From Parabacteroides hominis (lineage in GTDB: Bacteria > Bacteroidota > Bacteroidia > Bacteroidales > Tannerellaceae): DNA of 8,155 nucleotides. Where the stretch lies: the NCBI RefSeq assembly GCF_014287585.1, contig NZ_JACOOJ010000071.1:1-8155 (forward strand), read 5' to 3'. Of the stretch, positions 1-5,245 are shown in pieces. Positions within the stretch are counted from its first letter, which is position 1; every line of letters starts with the position of its first letter. A model generated the notes under the pieces. It was not told where the DNA came from and searched no databases. It saw nothing but the letters and a program-made list of their open reading frames with translations. Made by a program: the position numbers and the translations under genes.

Positions 1-24
1 CAGTATGATAATTTAACAATATGA
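1..24 (+). CDS. C-terminal end of an upstream phage gene (partial)
   Basis: Reading from base 1, the frame gives QYDNLTI and then a TGA at 22-24. The TGA shares four bases (ATGA) with the start codon of the next gene. The same ATGA coupling recurs at 719, 2795, 3199 and 7301, which supports reading this as the tail of a real upstream gene in the same operon. Seven residues are too few to say what the protein is. The downstream genes suggest a tail or fibre component, which is inference only. Confidence 0.4.
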   Translation, partial: QYDNLTI

Positions 25-722
25 TATACATTAAAAAACAACTTGGATTCTATTTTAGTGAAGTCCAATTAGGAGACACCTACAATGTAGGGACAACGTT
101 AGAGGATTACGACAACGGCGCATTCCTGCTGCTCAGTGACGATCAGGTAGCCTTTCATTGGGAATTTCCGGACGCAACCCCGCTCGAAGTGTGGAACATG
201 GAAATCCCTTCGACACCGGATCTCGAACCTGTGCCCGAACCGGATGCACTTGTTATCGCCCGGCAGCAAAAGCTGGCAGAAATCGAAGCGCAAGATAAGT
301 TCAGCGAAAAGTTTTTCGTATCTGTTATCCGATACCAACGTGATGAAAACGGTAATATTCTCATGAATGATGCCGGAGATCAGTTGACAGAGGAAGTTGC
401 GAACTACACCCTATGGATGGATAGAAGCCTCCGTACTACAATGTTGAATACGACACTACCGGCATTTCAAGGACGGGGCGATACGACAAGAAAGTTCTGG
501 ACTATTGACGAACCGTCGCAGGAAGTGGAAGTACCTATTGGATGGGCTATTGATAGGATTCCCCGCTTGGAAATATATGCGACTGATACATACGATCTTA
601 TGCAAATAAATAAGAACGCAACTCTGGCAGCTACGACCGTTGAAGAAATACAGGCTATCGACGCAAAGGCGGACTATCCGCATTTTCTCACATTTGAACT
701 TAATTTGGATTTAGGGGTATGA
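21..722 (+). CDS. DUF4376-like phage tail-fibre-associated protein
   Basis: A 233-aa protein. Residues 1-60 are a beta-rich, Trp-containing segment. A Pro-rich linker (about 62-75, PEPDALVIARQQK) leads into a short charged helix (78-93). Residues about 95-232 resemble the DUF4376 domain found at the C-terminus of phage tail-fibre and tail-fibre-assembly proteins: NYTLWMDRSLRTTML at 128-142, a conserved-looking W160 and W175, then helices with the typical ATTVEEIQAIDAKA at 204-217. Known members sit beside tail fibres and are thought to help fibre assembly or form part of the distal tail. The start is the ATG overlapping the upstream stop, and the end overlaps the glycine-rich gene by ATGA, so the two are probably translationally coupled and made in similar amounts. 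The family match is from memory of motif order; the exact role is inferred. Confidence 0.6.
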   Translation: MIYIKKQLGFYFSEVQLGDTYNVGTTLEDYDNGAFLLLSDDQVAFHWEFPDATPLEVWNMEIPSTPDLEPVPEPDALVIARQQKLAEIEAQDKFSEKFFVSVIRYQRDENGNILMNDAGDQLTEEVANYTLWMDRSLRTTMLNTTLPAFQGRGDTTRKFWTIDEPSQEVEVPIGWAIDRIPRLEIYATDTYDLMQINKNATLAATTVEEIQAIDAKADYPHFLTFELNLDLGV

Positions 723-1465
723 AAAGGAGTTTGATGGGTAGTAGAGAAAAGAAGCTGTTTATTAAGCGTTTCTACCCGGCTGGGAGTTATACTTGGACGG
801 TTCCGGCAGGATGTACCGAGGTTGATGTGTTTCTTGTCGGAGCCGGTGGAGGATGTTCACATAATTCAACAATGGGAGTTCCTGGAGGCGGTGGAGGTGG
901 CTATACTAAAACATATAAGAAGGATACCGCTGGATATAGAGATGGCAACGCGATAACTGTTACACCAGGACAAACTATTGAAATTATAGTTGGTGCAGGA
1001 GTTCGTGGCGCAAATGGGGGATATTCACAGTTTATGAGTTCGCTTTACCGGGCTGAAGGAGGCCATCTGTCTCAATGGAATGGAGACGGAAATGGTGGTT
1101 CGGGAGGTGTAGGAGTAGGTAGATCTACTCATTCGGTCGGAGGCTCAGATGGCACAGGCAGTGGTGGAACATCGGGGCAAGGACATACGACGCGTGATTT
1201 TGGGGAATCTAATGGTAAAAGGAATGCAGCAGGTGGGGCAAGCTCCTATAATAAATCAGGCGGGGAGACATCTCAGCCGGGAACATCAGATTATACAGAA
1301 GGGAGTGGCGAAGGCAGTAATGAAAGTAGTTCTTTGGCTTCTGGCTGGAGTGCCGGACTTGGTGGTGGCGGCTACGGTGGTGGAGCTGGGGGAAATGCAT
1401 CGGGAAAATCGACGAAAGGTGGCGATGGCACTGTCCTGATCCGCTATTGGGCTTACGAAGAATAA
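719..1465 (+). CDS. Glycine-rich phage tail-tip / adhesin-like protein
   Basis: A 248-aa protein. It opens with a beta-sandwich-like motif, FYPAGSYTWTVPAG (18-31) followed by VDVFLVGAGGG (35-45), and closes with GGDGTVLIRYWAYEE (234-248). This start-and-finish pattern is typical of glycine-rich domain proteins at phage tail tips and on bacterial surfaces. Between them lie several Gly-rich segments (55-61, 99-101, 125-133, 140-150, 213-226) separated by Ser/Thr/Asn loops, as in polyglycine-core adhesins that carry receptor specificity. It probably binds the host surface and depends on the preceding gene for assembly. The start is ambiguous: ATG 719 overlaps the previous stop, but ATG 734 has an AAGGAG-like site at 724-729 in front of it and would remove five residues. 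No Cys-rich or enzymatic motif is visible. The fold class is fairly secure; receptor binding is inferred. Confidence 0.62.
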   Translation: MKRSLMGSREKKLFIKRFYPAGSYTWTVPAGCTEVDVFLVGAGGGCSHNSTMGVPGGGGGGYTKTYKKDTAGYRDGNAITVTPGQTIEIIVGAGVRGANGGYSQFMSSLYRAEGGHLSQWNGDGNGGSGGVGVGRSTHSVGGSDGTGSGGTSGQGHTTRDFGESNGKRNAAGGASSYNKSGGETSQPGTSDYTEGSGEGSNESSSLASGWSAGLGGGGYGGGAGGNASGKSTKGGDGTVLIRYWAYEE

Positions 1466-1480
1466 TTAAAACTAAAAGAT

Positions 1481-1672
1481 ATGACAACAACAATCAAAAA
1501 AACAACTCAATCCGACCTGCTAACCCTGTTAGCGGTCGTCTCCTGCGCTCTCATCATGGCTGCGCAATCAATCAGCGTACCTCACTACTTGCCGACCTCT
1601 AAGATCGAAGAAGGCGAGGTAGTAGAGAGGAACGATAGTATAACAACTGTCATAATACCAGATATCCGGTGA
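1481..1672 (+). CDS. Small single-span membrane or secreted protein, unknown function
   Basis: A 63-aa protein with an A-rich leader (AAAACTAAAAGAT) directly before the ATG, as is usual in Bacteroidales. Residues 1-12 are Thr/Lys-rich, residues about 13-33 form a hydrophobic segment (LLTLLAVVSCALIMAAQSIS), and the remaining 30 residues are polar with acidic positions and a short beta-like end (SITTVIIPDIR). It would be inserted with the tail outside the cytoplasm. C22 sits inside the hydrophobic segment but lacks a clean lipobox (VVSC followed by A is a weak match), so a lipoprotein is possible but not supported. It sits between tail and lysis genes, which would fit an accessory membrane or lysis-timing protein, but I do not recognise the family. 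No terminator separates it from the glycine-rich gene. Confidence 0.5.
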   Translation: MTTTIKKTTQSDLLTLLAVVSCALIMAAQSISVPHYLPTSKIEEGEVVERNDSITTVIIPDIR

Positions 1673-1699
1673 TGGTTGCAAATCATAAAGATTTGAAAC

Positions 1700-1732
1700 A
1701 AAAAAGGAAGCCCGGCTTCGCAGCGAGGCTCC
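1700..1732 (-). terminator. Hairpin with U-tract on the minus strand
   Basis: Bases 1706-1712 (GGAAGCC) pair with 1727-1732 (GGCTCC) with one bulged A, and an inner stem pairs 1715-1717 (GCT) with 1722-1724 (AGC). Read on the minus strand, the hairpin is followed by six T residues (plus-strand A6 at 1700-1705), the classic intrinsic terminator layout. On the plus strand no U-tract follows. No annotated minus-strand gene ends here, so it may terminate a short minus transcript begun at 1784-1777. Confidence 0.35.
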
Positions 1733-1755
1733 CCCGTATATAAAAAAATTGAGGG

Positions 1756-1775
1756 GTGGCTGTATGAACAGCCGC
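1756..1775 (+). promoter_or_regulatory. Stem-loop in the leader of the six-span membrane protein gene
   Basis: GTGGCTGT (1756-1763) pairs with ACAGCCGC (1768-1775) around an ATGA loop: eight pairs including one U.G on the plus-strand RNA. On the minus strand the G.U becomes a C/A mismatch, so the stem is better as a plus-strand leader element 30 nt upstream of the start at 1805. Its function is unknown. It could stabilise the lysis-cassette mRNA or modulate translation. Confidence 0.35.
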
Positions 1776-1776
1776 A

Positions 1777-1784
1777 CAAATGTA
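1777..1784 (-). promoter_or_regulatory. Possible minus-strand -7 promoter element
   Basis: The minus strand reads TACATTTG, an exact match to the Bacteroides TAnnTTTG -7 consensus. A TTTG lies 12 nt upstream, too close for a standard -33 box, so the promoter is only half-supported. A transcript from here would run through the 1756-1775 hairpin and stop at the U-tract at 1700-1705, giving an RNA of about 70-75 nt. Confidence 0.25.
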
Positions 1785-1804
1785 AACTTTAAAAATCAAA
1801 GATT

Positions 1805-2311
1805 ATGACATTAGTAATTATTTCTTTCTTGATCATCGCCTCTTATACGGCGGCGGTGTGTATCAAAGCTAAAGGTGTACCTTATTCGATAAGTGCTACC
1901 TATTACTATCTGGAGCATAAATTGTGGTTTATGGCTACGATGTGGCTTACTGCCGGTTTATTGATACCTGCAATATTGGAGGTAAGTAAACCAAATACGG
2001 AATGGATTGCATTTCTGTCCTGTGTCGGCATGTTCTTTGTTGGTTCAGCTCCCAATTTCAAAGATAATTATGAGAGCAAGGTACATACTGCCGGAGCAAT
2101 AACCTGTATTGCCGGATCACAACTTTGGATAGCATTGAACTTCTGGCCCATGTTGCTTGTATGGCTTGCCTATGTTGGATATACGGCATTAAGTATTGCC
2201 AAAGAAAAAGAAGGCACATTCTGGTATAAGTTCTACCAGAGCAAGCCTATGTTCTGGATTGAGATAGCAGCCTTATTATCCACTTATTTTACCATGTTAT
2301 TCAATATGTGA
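1805..2311 (+). CDS. Six-span membrane protein of unknown function
   Basis: A 168-aa, strongly hydrophobic protein with about six predicted membrane segments (roughly 2-20, 41-59, 67-81, 94-111, 112-130 and 148-166). The segment before the fourth helix, SAPNFKDNYESKVHTAGAI (81-99), and AKEKEGTFWYKFYQSKP (132-148) are the longest polar stretches and probably face one side of the membrane. I do not recognise a named family. It begins after a 132-bp leader containing hairpins and ends 4 nt before the holin start, so it is co-transcribed with the lysis genes. Its size and span number are larger than a usual holin. Antiholin, superinfection-exclusion or lysis-timing roles are all possible and none is shown. 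The A-rich leader AAAAATCAAAGATT supports the chosen ATG. Confidence 0.75.
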   Translation: MTLVIISFLIIASYTAAVCIKAKGVPYSISATYYYLEHKLWFMATMWLTAGLLIPAILEVSKPNTEWIAFLSCVGMFFVGSAPNFKDNYESKVHTAGAITCIAGSQLWIALNFWPMLLVWLAYVGYTALSIAKEKEGTFWYKFYQSKPMFWIEIAALLSTYFTMLFNM

Positions 2312-2315
2312 TATT

Positions 2316-2798
2316 ATGCAAAGATTAATTCCATATCTACAAGATTTTACCGGTTGGGTACAGGCTGTTTTTATTGCTGTAATTGCTTCGATGTTAGACT
2401 TTTTTACACCGATCGAACATTTTTTGATAGTAATACCTGTAATGGCTACCATAGATATGTTCTGGGGGCTGGCTGCCGATGATTTACGTTTTCGGAAAAG
2501 CAAATTTTTTAGGACAATAATCTATCTCTTGATTTATCTTTTGATCCTGCTTATTGCTTTTTGGATTGGTATAATGATGGAGCAGGATAAAGATAGTACG
2601 AAAGCCTTTGTCAGTTGGATAACGTGGGTAGTAGTCTATTGTTATGGCCTGAATATCTTGAAAAACATGAACACCGTATATCCAGACAATAAAGTTATAG
2701 CCTTTTTGTATTGGGTTGGATCGGTTAAATTTTTGAGTAGGGTAAATTATTTTGAAGAATATATGAAATCAGTAAAGAACAAGGAGGAAAAAGAATGA
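2316..2798 (+). CDS. Phage holin family protein
   Basis: A 160-aa membrane protein with about four hydrophobic helices (12-28, 34-53, 65-87, 97-113) and a charged C-terminal tail ending KSVKNKEEKE. The second helix carries DMFWGLAADDLRFRKSKFF (47-65), resembling the Asp-x-x-x-Gly-Leu signature followed by a basic loop seen in the phage holin family 4 (toxin secretion/phage lysis holin) group. Such proteins oligomerise in the inner membrane at the end of infection and let the endolysin reach peptidoglycan or depolarise the membrane. Its stop overlaps the start of the M15 peptidase gene (ATGA at 2795), the usual holin-endolysin pairing. The family assignment rests on topology, motif and neighbour; a divergent membrane protein is the alternative. 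Confidence 0.7.
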   Translation: MQRLIPYLQDFTGWVQAVFIAVIASMLDFFTPIEHFLIVIPVMATIDMFWGLAADDLRFRKSKFFRTIIYLLIYLLILLIAFWIGIMMEQDKDSTKAFVSWITWVVVYCYGLNILKNMNTVYPDNKVIAFLYWVGSVKFLSRVNYFEEYMKSVKNKEEKE

Positions 2799-3202
2799 AT
2801 ATTACAGAGAATTTTACATTAGAAGAGTTTGTACACAGTGATACAGCAATCATTAAAGGTATCAAGAATGAGCCAGGATCGCGTGATAAACTGGCTATTA
2901 CTAATCTGTGTGCCAAATTGCTGCAGCCGCTTCGGAATGCCATCGGCAAACCTATCTCTATTAATTCCGGCTACAGATGCCAGGAGTTAAATGCGGCAGT
3001 AGGAGGCGTACCTACATCCCAGCATCAAAAGGGAGAAGCGGCCGATTTGAGTATTGAAGGAAAGGCCGGTGATTTATTGGAAGTACTGGAAGATTCCGGT
3101 TTGCCATTCGATCAAGCCATCCTGTACCGTAAAAAGAACTTCCTTCATGTTTCACTGAAGCTGGAAGGAGAACAAAGAAAACAGATCATCATTAAGCAAT
3201 GA
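2795..3202 (+). CDS. Peptidase M15-type endolysin (D-Ala-D-Ala / L-Ala-D-Glu peptidase fold)
   Basis: A 135-aa protein matching the compact single-domain M15A peptidase family of Bacteroidales phages. The N-terminus (ITENFTLEEFVHSDTA) is the typical opening of the family. The Zn-binding core is complete: SGYRCQELNAAVGG at 58-71, SQHQKGEAADL at 75-85 supplying H77 and D84, and FLHVSL at 116-121 supplying H118. The enzyme should cleave peptide cross-bridges of peptidoglycan during lysis. There is no signal peptide, so export depends on the adjacent holin. It overlaps the holin upstream and the spanin-like gene downstream by ATGA at both ends, forming a three-gene lysis block. No cell-wall-binding domain is present. 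The exact bond cut is not deducible, but the catalytic residues and context make the endolysin call firm. Confidence 0.9.
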   Translation: MNITENFTLEEFVHSDTAIIKGIKNEPGSRDKLAITNLCAKLLQPLRNAIGKPISINSGYRCQELNAAVGGVPTSQHQKGEAADLSIEGKAGDLLEVLEDSGLPFDQAILYRKKNFLHVSLKLEGEQRKQIIIKQ

Positions 3203-3645
3203 AAGCCTGGTACTTCATATTGGCTTTAATTCTTTGCTTTGCATGTTTCTTAGCCGGAAGGTATTCGGTAAAGAAACGAATAGAAGTAGTTAAAGAAACC
3301 GATACGATTGATAAGCCCGTTCCTGATCCTTCTTATGTGTTCGATGTGGAAGAAATCGAAATTCCTTATCCGGTTTTCGTATATCAGAAGGGTGACACGG
3401 TGAAGGATCTTGACACGATTTATATCCCGTTACCAATCCAAAGAAAAGTTTATGAAACAGATTTGTACCGGGCGGTCGTTAGCGGTTATCGGCCTAATCT
3501 TGATTCAATGACAATCTACCATAAACGAGAGATCATCTATGATAAAGATCGTCGGTGGGGATTAGGAGTAATAGGCGGATATGGAATAGGCAAGAATGGC
3601 TTGTCTCCATACATCGGAGTAGGCTTATATTATAGAATCTGGTAA
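3199..3645 (+). CDS. N-terminally anchored envelope protein next to endolysin; candidate spanin-like lysis protein
   Basis: A 148-aa protein with one N-terminal hydrophobic segment (about 4-20, ending LAGRYSVKKR), consistent with an inner-membrane anchor with the remainder in the periplasm. Residues 30-90 are Asp/Pro/Tyr-rich and likely extended (KPVPDPSYVFDVEEIEIPYP). The C-terminus alternates Gly and hydrophobic residues (GLGVIGGYGIG at 121-131, PYIGVGLYYRIW at 137-148) and ends on an aromatic residue, like a short outer-membrane beta-hairpin signal. It overlaps the endolysin stop by ATGA, exactly where Rz/Rz1 spanins lie in many phages. I recall similar unnamed proteins beside M15 endolysins in Bacteroides phages. 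The spanin role (joining inner and outer membranes in the final lysis step) is inferred from topology and position; no lipobox or Rz homology is visible. Confidence 0.7.
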   Translation: MKAWYFILALILCFACFLAGRYSVKKRIEVVKETDTIDKPVPDPSYVFDVEEIEIPYPVFVYQKGDTVKDLDTIYIPLPIQRKVYETDLYRAVVSGYRPNLDSMTIYHKREIIYDKDRRWGLGVIGGYGIGKNGLSPYIGVGLYYRIW

Positions 3646-3665
3646 GTAGACTTTTGTTCATAGTC

Positions 3666-3687
3666 ACTTCCTATGGGGCTGGGAAGT
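3666..3687 (+). terminator. Weak hairpin after the lysis cassette
   Basis: ACTTCC (3666-3671) pairs with GGAAGT (3682-3687), extended by one T.G pair, 20 bases past the stop of the spanin-like gene. It is followed on the plus strand by AAAATAAAAG and not by a U-tract, so it is a poor intrinsic terminator. It may be an mRNA 3'-end stabiliser or nothing. Confidence 0.2.
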
Positions 3688-3834
3688 AAAATAAAAGCCC
3701 CCAACGTATCACGTTTAAATTGCCACATAAAAACTGATACACAAGCGCAGAATCCCGCACGTTGGAGGCTTTAATATCTTCAACATTGAGATTCTGCGCT
3801 TTGTTGCGTTCACTTGTAAGTTTTTATGCGGCAA
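3688..3834 (-). ncRNA. Candidate structured minus-strand RNA with crossing (pseudoknot-type) stems
   Basis: This gap contains three pairs of complementary arms. A is 3694-3707 with 3759-3772 (14 bp, one mismatch). B is 3720-3735 with 3819-3834 (16 bp, one mismatch). C is 3743-3754 with 3790-3801 (12 bp, perfect). B and C nest, but A crosses them, giving a pseudoknot order. Both mismatches are C/A on the plus strand and become G.U wobbles on the minus strand, so all three stems are fully paired only in a minus-strand RNA. A TATCTTTG box sits on the minus strand immediately upstream (3844-3837), placing the 5' end near the start of arm B. Stem A ends in TTTTATTTT, like an intrinsic terminator. 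The predicted length is about 145 nt. It runs divergently from the DnaA-domain gene. No protein is encoded. The identity is unknown; a DNA-level protein-binding or recombination site is the alternative. Confidence 0.5.
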
Positions 3835-3836
3835 GG

Positions 3837-3844
3837 CAAAGATA
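3837..3844 (-). promoter_or_regulatory. Minus-strand -7 promoter element for the candidate RNA
   Basis: The minus strand reads TATCTTTG, an exact match to the Bacteroides TAnnTTTG element. The expected start, a few bases downstream, coincides with the 5' end of the long stem at 3834. A TTTG is present only 11 nt upstream of the box, so the -33 region is not canonical. The element lies 20 nt in front of the start at 3864, so transcription here could interfere with the divergent gene. Confidence 0.4.
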
Positions 3845-3863
3845 TAATTAAAATTCAAATTTT

Positions 3864-4157
3864 ATGTGTAAATCAGAAATCTTTGCCAAAATATTAAGAA
3901 TCGTTTCGGAAGAAACCGAAATATCAACGAGCGACATCCTGTCAAGTAGTAAAGAGACAGATGTTGTAGATGCCCGTTATTTGCTTGTATATCTTCTTCA
4001 CGAAAGGGGCTTTTATCCTTCTCAGATAGCTTTACATGTATGTAAGACCAAACGGTCAATAAACTATATTTTATCAAGTTTTTCCGATCGCATACAAGGT
4101 GGGAAAATATTGAGAATACAATATGAAAATATAAAGAAATTATTGAGAAATAAATGA
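3864..4157 (+). CDS. Stand-alone DnaA domain IV-like DNA-binding protein
   Basis: A 97-aa protein. Residues about 10-75 follow the helix order of the DnaA C-terminal (domain IV) helix-turn-helix: ISTSDILSSSKETDVVDARYLLVYLLHERGF, then a Pro-Ser-Gln-Ile helix (YPSQIALHV, 51-59), a basic turn KTKRS (61-65), and INYILSSF. In DnaA the corresponding turn and helix bind the DnaA box. Here the usual GRDHTTV element is replaced by CKTKRSINY, so the target probably differs. There is no AAA+ ATPase domain, so it is not an initiator by itself. It lies alone between the lysis block and the next operon, divergent from the candidate RNA. A transcription-regulator or replication-modulating role is inferred. 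The ATG follows an A/T-rich leader without a Shine-Dalgarno, as usual here. Confidence 0.65.
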   Translation: MCKSEIFAKILRIVSEETEISTSDILSSSKETDVVDARYLLVYLLHERGFYPSQIALHVCKTKRSINYILSSFSDRIQGGKILRIQYENIKKLLRNK

Positions 4158-4188
4158 TTTTCAGTATGATGTCATGTGCGTAGTTTTG
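4158..4188 (+). promoter_or_regulatory. Bacteroides-type promoter for the 4234-7869 gene run
   Basis: TAGTTTTG at 4181-4188 is an exact TAnnTTTG -7 element. About 19 nt upstream, TTTTC at 4158-4162 approximates the -33 TTTG box at suitable spacing. It lies in the 76-bp gap after the DnaA-domain gene and points at the glycine/tryptophan-rich protein gene. The predicted start is near 4192-4196, which is why the ATG at 4174, upstream of it, is rejected as the gene start. Confidence 0.5.
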
Positions 4189-4192
4189 TATC

Positions 4193-4212
4193 GGCAAGGA
4201 ATATTTCCTGCC
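4193..4212 (+). promoter_or_regulatory. 5'-terminal mRNA stem-loop
   Basis: GGC-A-AGGAA (4193-4201) pairs with TTCCTGCC (4205-4212) around a TAT loop: eight base pairs with one bulged A. It falls almost exactly at the predicted transcription start, leaving a 21-base A-rich leader before the ATG at 4234. Hairpins at the very 5' end often protect abundant mRNAs from decay. That role here is inference. Confidence 0.45.
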
Positions 4213-4233
4213 ATAACAAAAAAGATATACAAA

Positions 4234-5226
4234 ATGGATAGAAATTATTTTATCGGTACTCCAGAAGGGGGTAATTCCGGTGGAAGCAAATTCGACATCA
4301 TGGCTCTATTGCCTGGTATGTTAGGTGGAGGGGGCAAGAGTATTGACCCCAACTTAGCAGCTATGCTTACCCAGGCTAACAACAATCGTGGGGCTTTCGG
4401 GGGCGATGGAGCTTGGTGGATCTGGATTATCCTGCTGTTCTTCGTATGGGGCGGCTGGGGAGGCAATGGTTTCGGTGGTCGTAACGGTGGCGGCTTACCT
4501 GCAGAATTGAATAACGACGCCGGACGGGAAATGCTTATGAACGCAATTCAAGGAAACGGAACTGCAATCAATCAGTTGGCAAGTTCTCTTAACTGCTCCA
4601 CACAACAATTGCAATCTGCTATTTGCAACATCCAGGGACAGATCCAGCAAGTAGGTAATCAGGTCGGTATGTCTTCGCAACAGATTATTAATGCTGTTCA
4701 GATGGGAGACAACCAATTGCTAACACAGCTTGCACAATGCTGCTGCGATGTACGCACAAGCATTGAACGCCAGGGTGCTGAAACTCGTTTGCAGAATTGC
4801 CAGGATATGAACATCCTGACCAACACGATGAACAACAATACATTGCAATTGCGTGACGCAAATTTGGCCAATACAAATGCCATTCTTGCAAAGGTAGATG
4901 CTTTTGAAGCTCGTTACCAGGCTGACAAGTTTGCAAACCTGACCGCCGAGAATCTGGCATTGAAAGGACAGTTGAGCCAGAACCAGCAAAACCAGTATTT
5001 TGCTGCAACCATTCAGGCAAACACAGCACCTATTGCCGGAGCACTGAACAACTTGCAGGCAGAAGTGGATGCTATCAAGTGTAAGATGCCGCCTACGGTA
5101 TCTGTACCTTATCCTCAAATTCGGGCGTTCAACGCTGATTGTTTCAATGCTGCAGCTTACGGTGCTGCTGCCGGAACATACGCGGCTGAAGGCTTTGGTC
5201 CCTACGGCTCAAATTGCGGTTGCTAA
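4234..5226 (+). CDS. Gly/Trp-rich one-span protein with long helical Cys-containing body (putative virion protein)
   Basis: A 330-aa protein starting MDRNYFIGTP. I prefer ATG 4234 to the in-frame ATG 4174 because the latter precedes the predicted transcription start and would put the leader hairpin inside the coding region. Residues 10-60 are Gly/Asn-rich. Residues 61-77 (AWWIWIILLFFVWGGWG, from A60) are a Trp-rich membrane-active segment, followed by another Gly-rich stretch. Residues about 88-285 are Gln/Asn/Ala-rich and helical, likely coiled coil, with C121, C131, a CCC at 169-171 and C189. The tail is Ala/Gly/Tyr-rich and ends NCGC. Ten Cys in all is unusual for a phage protein. I recall similar unnamed proteins in gut phages and prophages. 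A capsid- or tail-associated membrane-penetrating (pilot-like) protein is a reasonable guess, not shown. Confidence 0.75.
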   Translation: MDRNYFIGTPEGGNSGGSKFDIMALLPGMLGGGGKSIDPNLAAMLTQANNNRGAFGGDGAWWIWIILLFFVWGGWGGNGFGGRNGGGLPAELNNDAGREMLMNAIQGNGTAINQLASSLNCSTQQLQSAICNIQGQIQQVGNQVGMSSQQIINAVQMGDNQLLTQLAQCCCDVRTSIERQGAETRLQNCQDMNILTNTMNNNTLQLRDANLANTNAILAKVDAFEARYQADKFANLTAENLALKGQLSQNQQNQYFAATIQANTAPIAGALNNLQAEVDAIKCKMPPTVSVPYPQIRAFNADCFNAAAYGAAAGTYAAEGFGPYGSNCGC

Positions 5227-5245
5227 TTAAAGAAAGGAGGTAATG

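Noticed and set aside
1209..1493. Minus-strand and alternative plus-strand frames across the glycine-rich gene
   Set aside because: GGN-rich coding sequence creates long open shadow frames (His/Ser/Arg-rich on the complement). The plus frame has clear domain motifs.
1568..1779. Minus-strand frames through the 1673-1804 gap
   Set aside because: Their sequences run through hairpins and the A-tract and overlap the 63-aa gene in antisense. No domain is visible.
3694..3834. Invertible promoter or phase-variation switch from the inverted repeats
   Set aside because: The arms cross instead of enclosing one segment, each long pair has a mismatch, and no recombinase gene is in the window. The strand-specific G.U pattern fits RNA better, although DNA binding is not excluded.
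3862..4197. Minus-strand open frame of 111 codons opposite the DnaA-domain gene
   Set aside because: It is a shadow frame of a well-supported plus gene, with no recognisable domain and no leader site.
4174..4233. N-terminal extension of the Gly/Trp-rich protein from ATG 4174
   Set aside because: The predicted transcription start lies after this ATG, and the 4193-4212 hairpin would fall in coding sequence. ATG 4234 has a typical A-rich leader.
4688..5118. Long minus-strand frames opposite the helical body of the 330-aa protein
   Set aside because: They mirror Gln/Asn/Ala codons, giving Cys/Leu-rich junk, and they lie in overlapping frames without starts supported by leaders.
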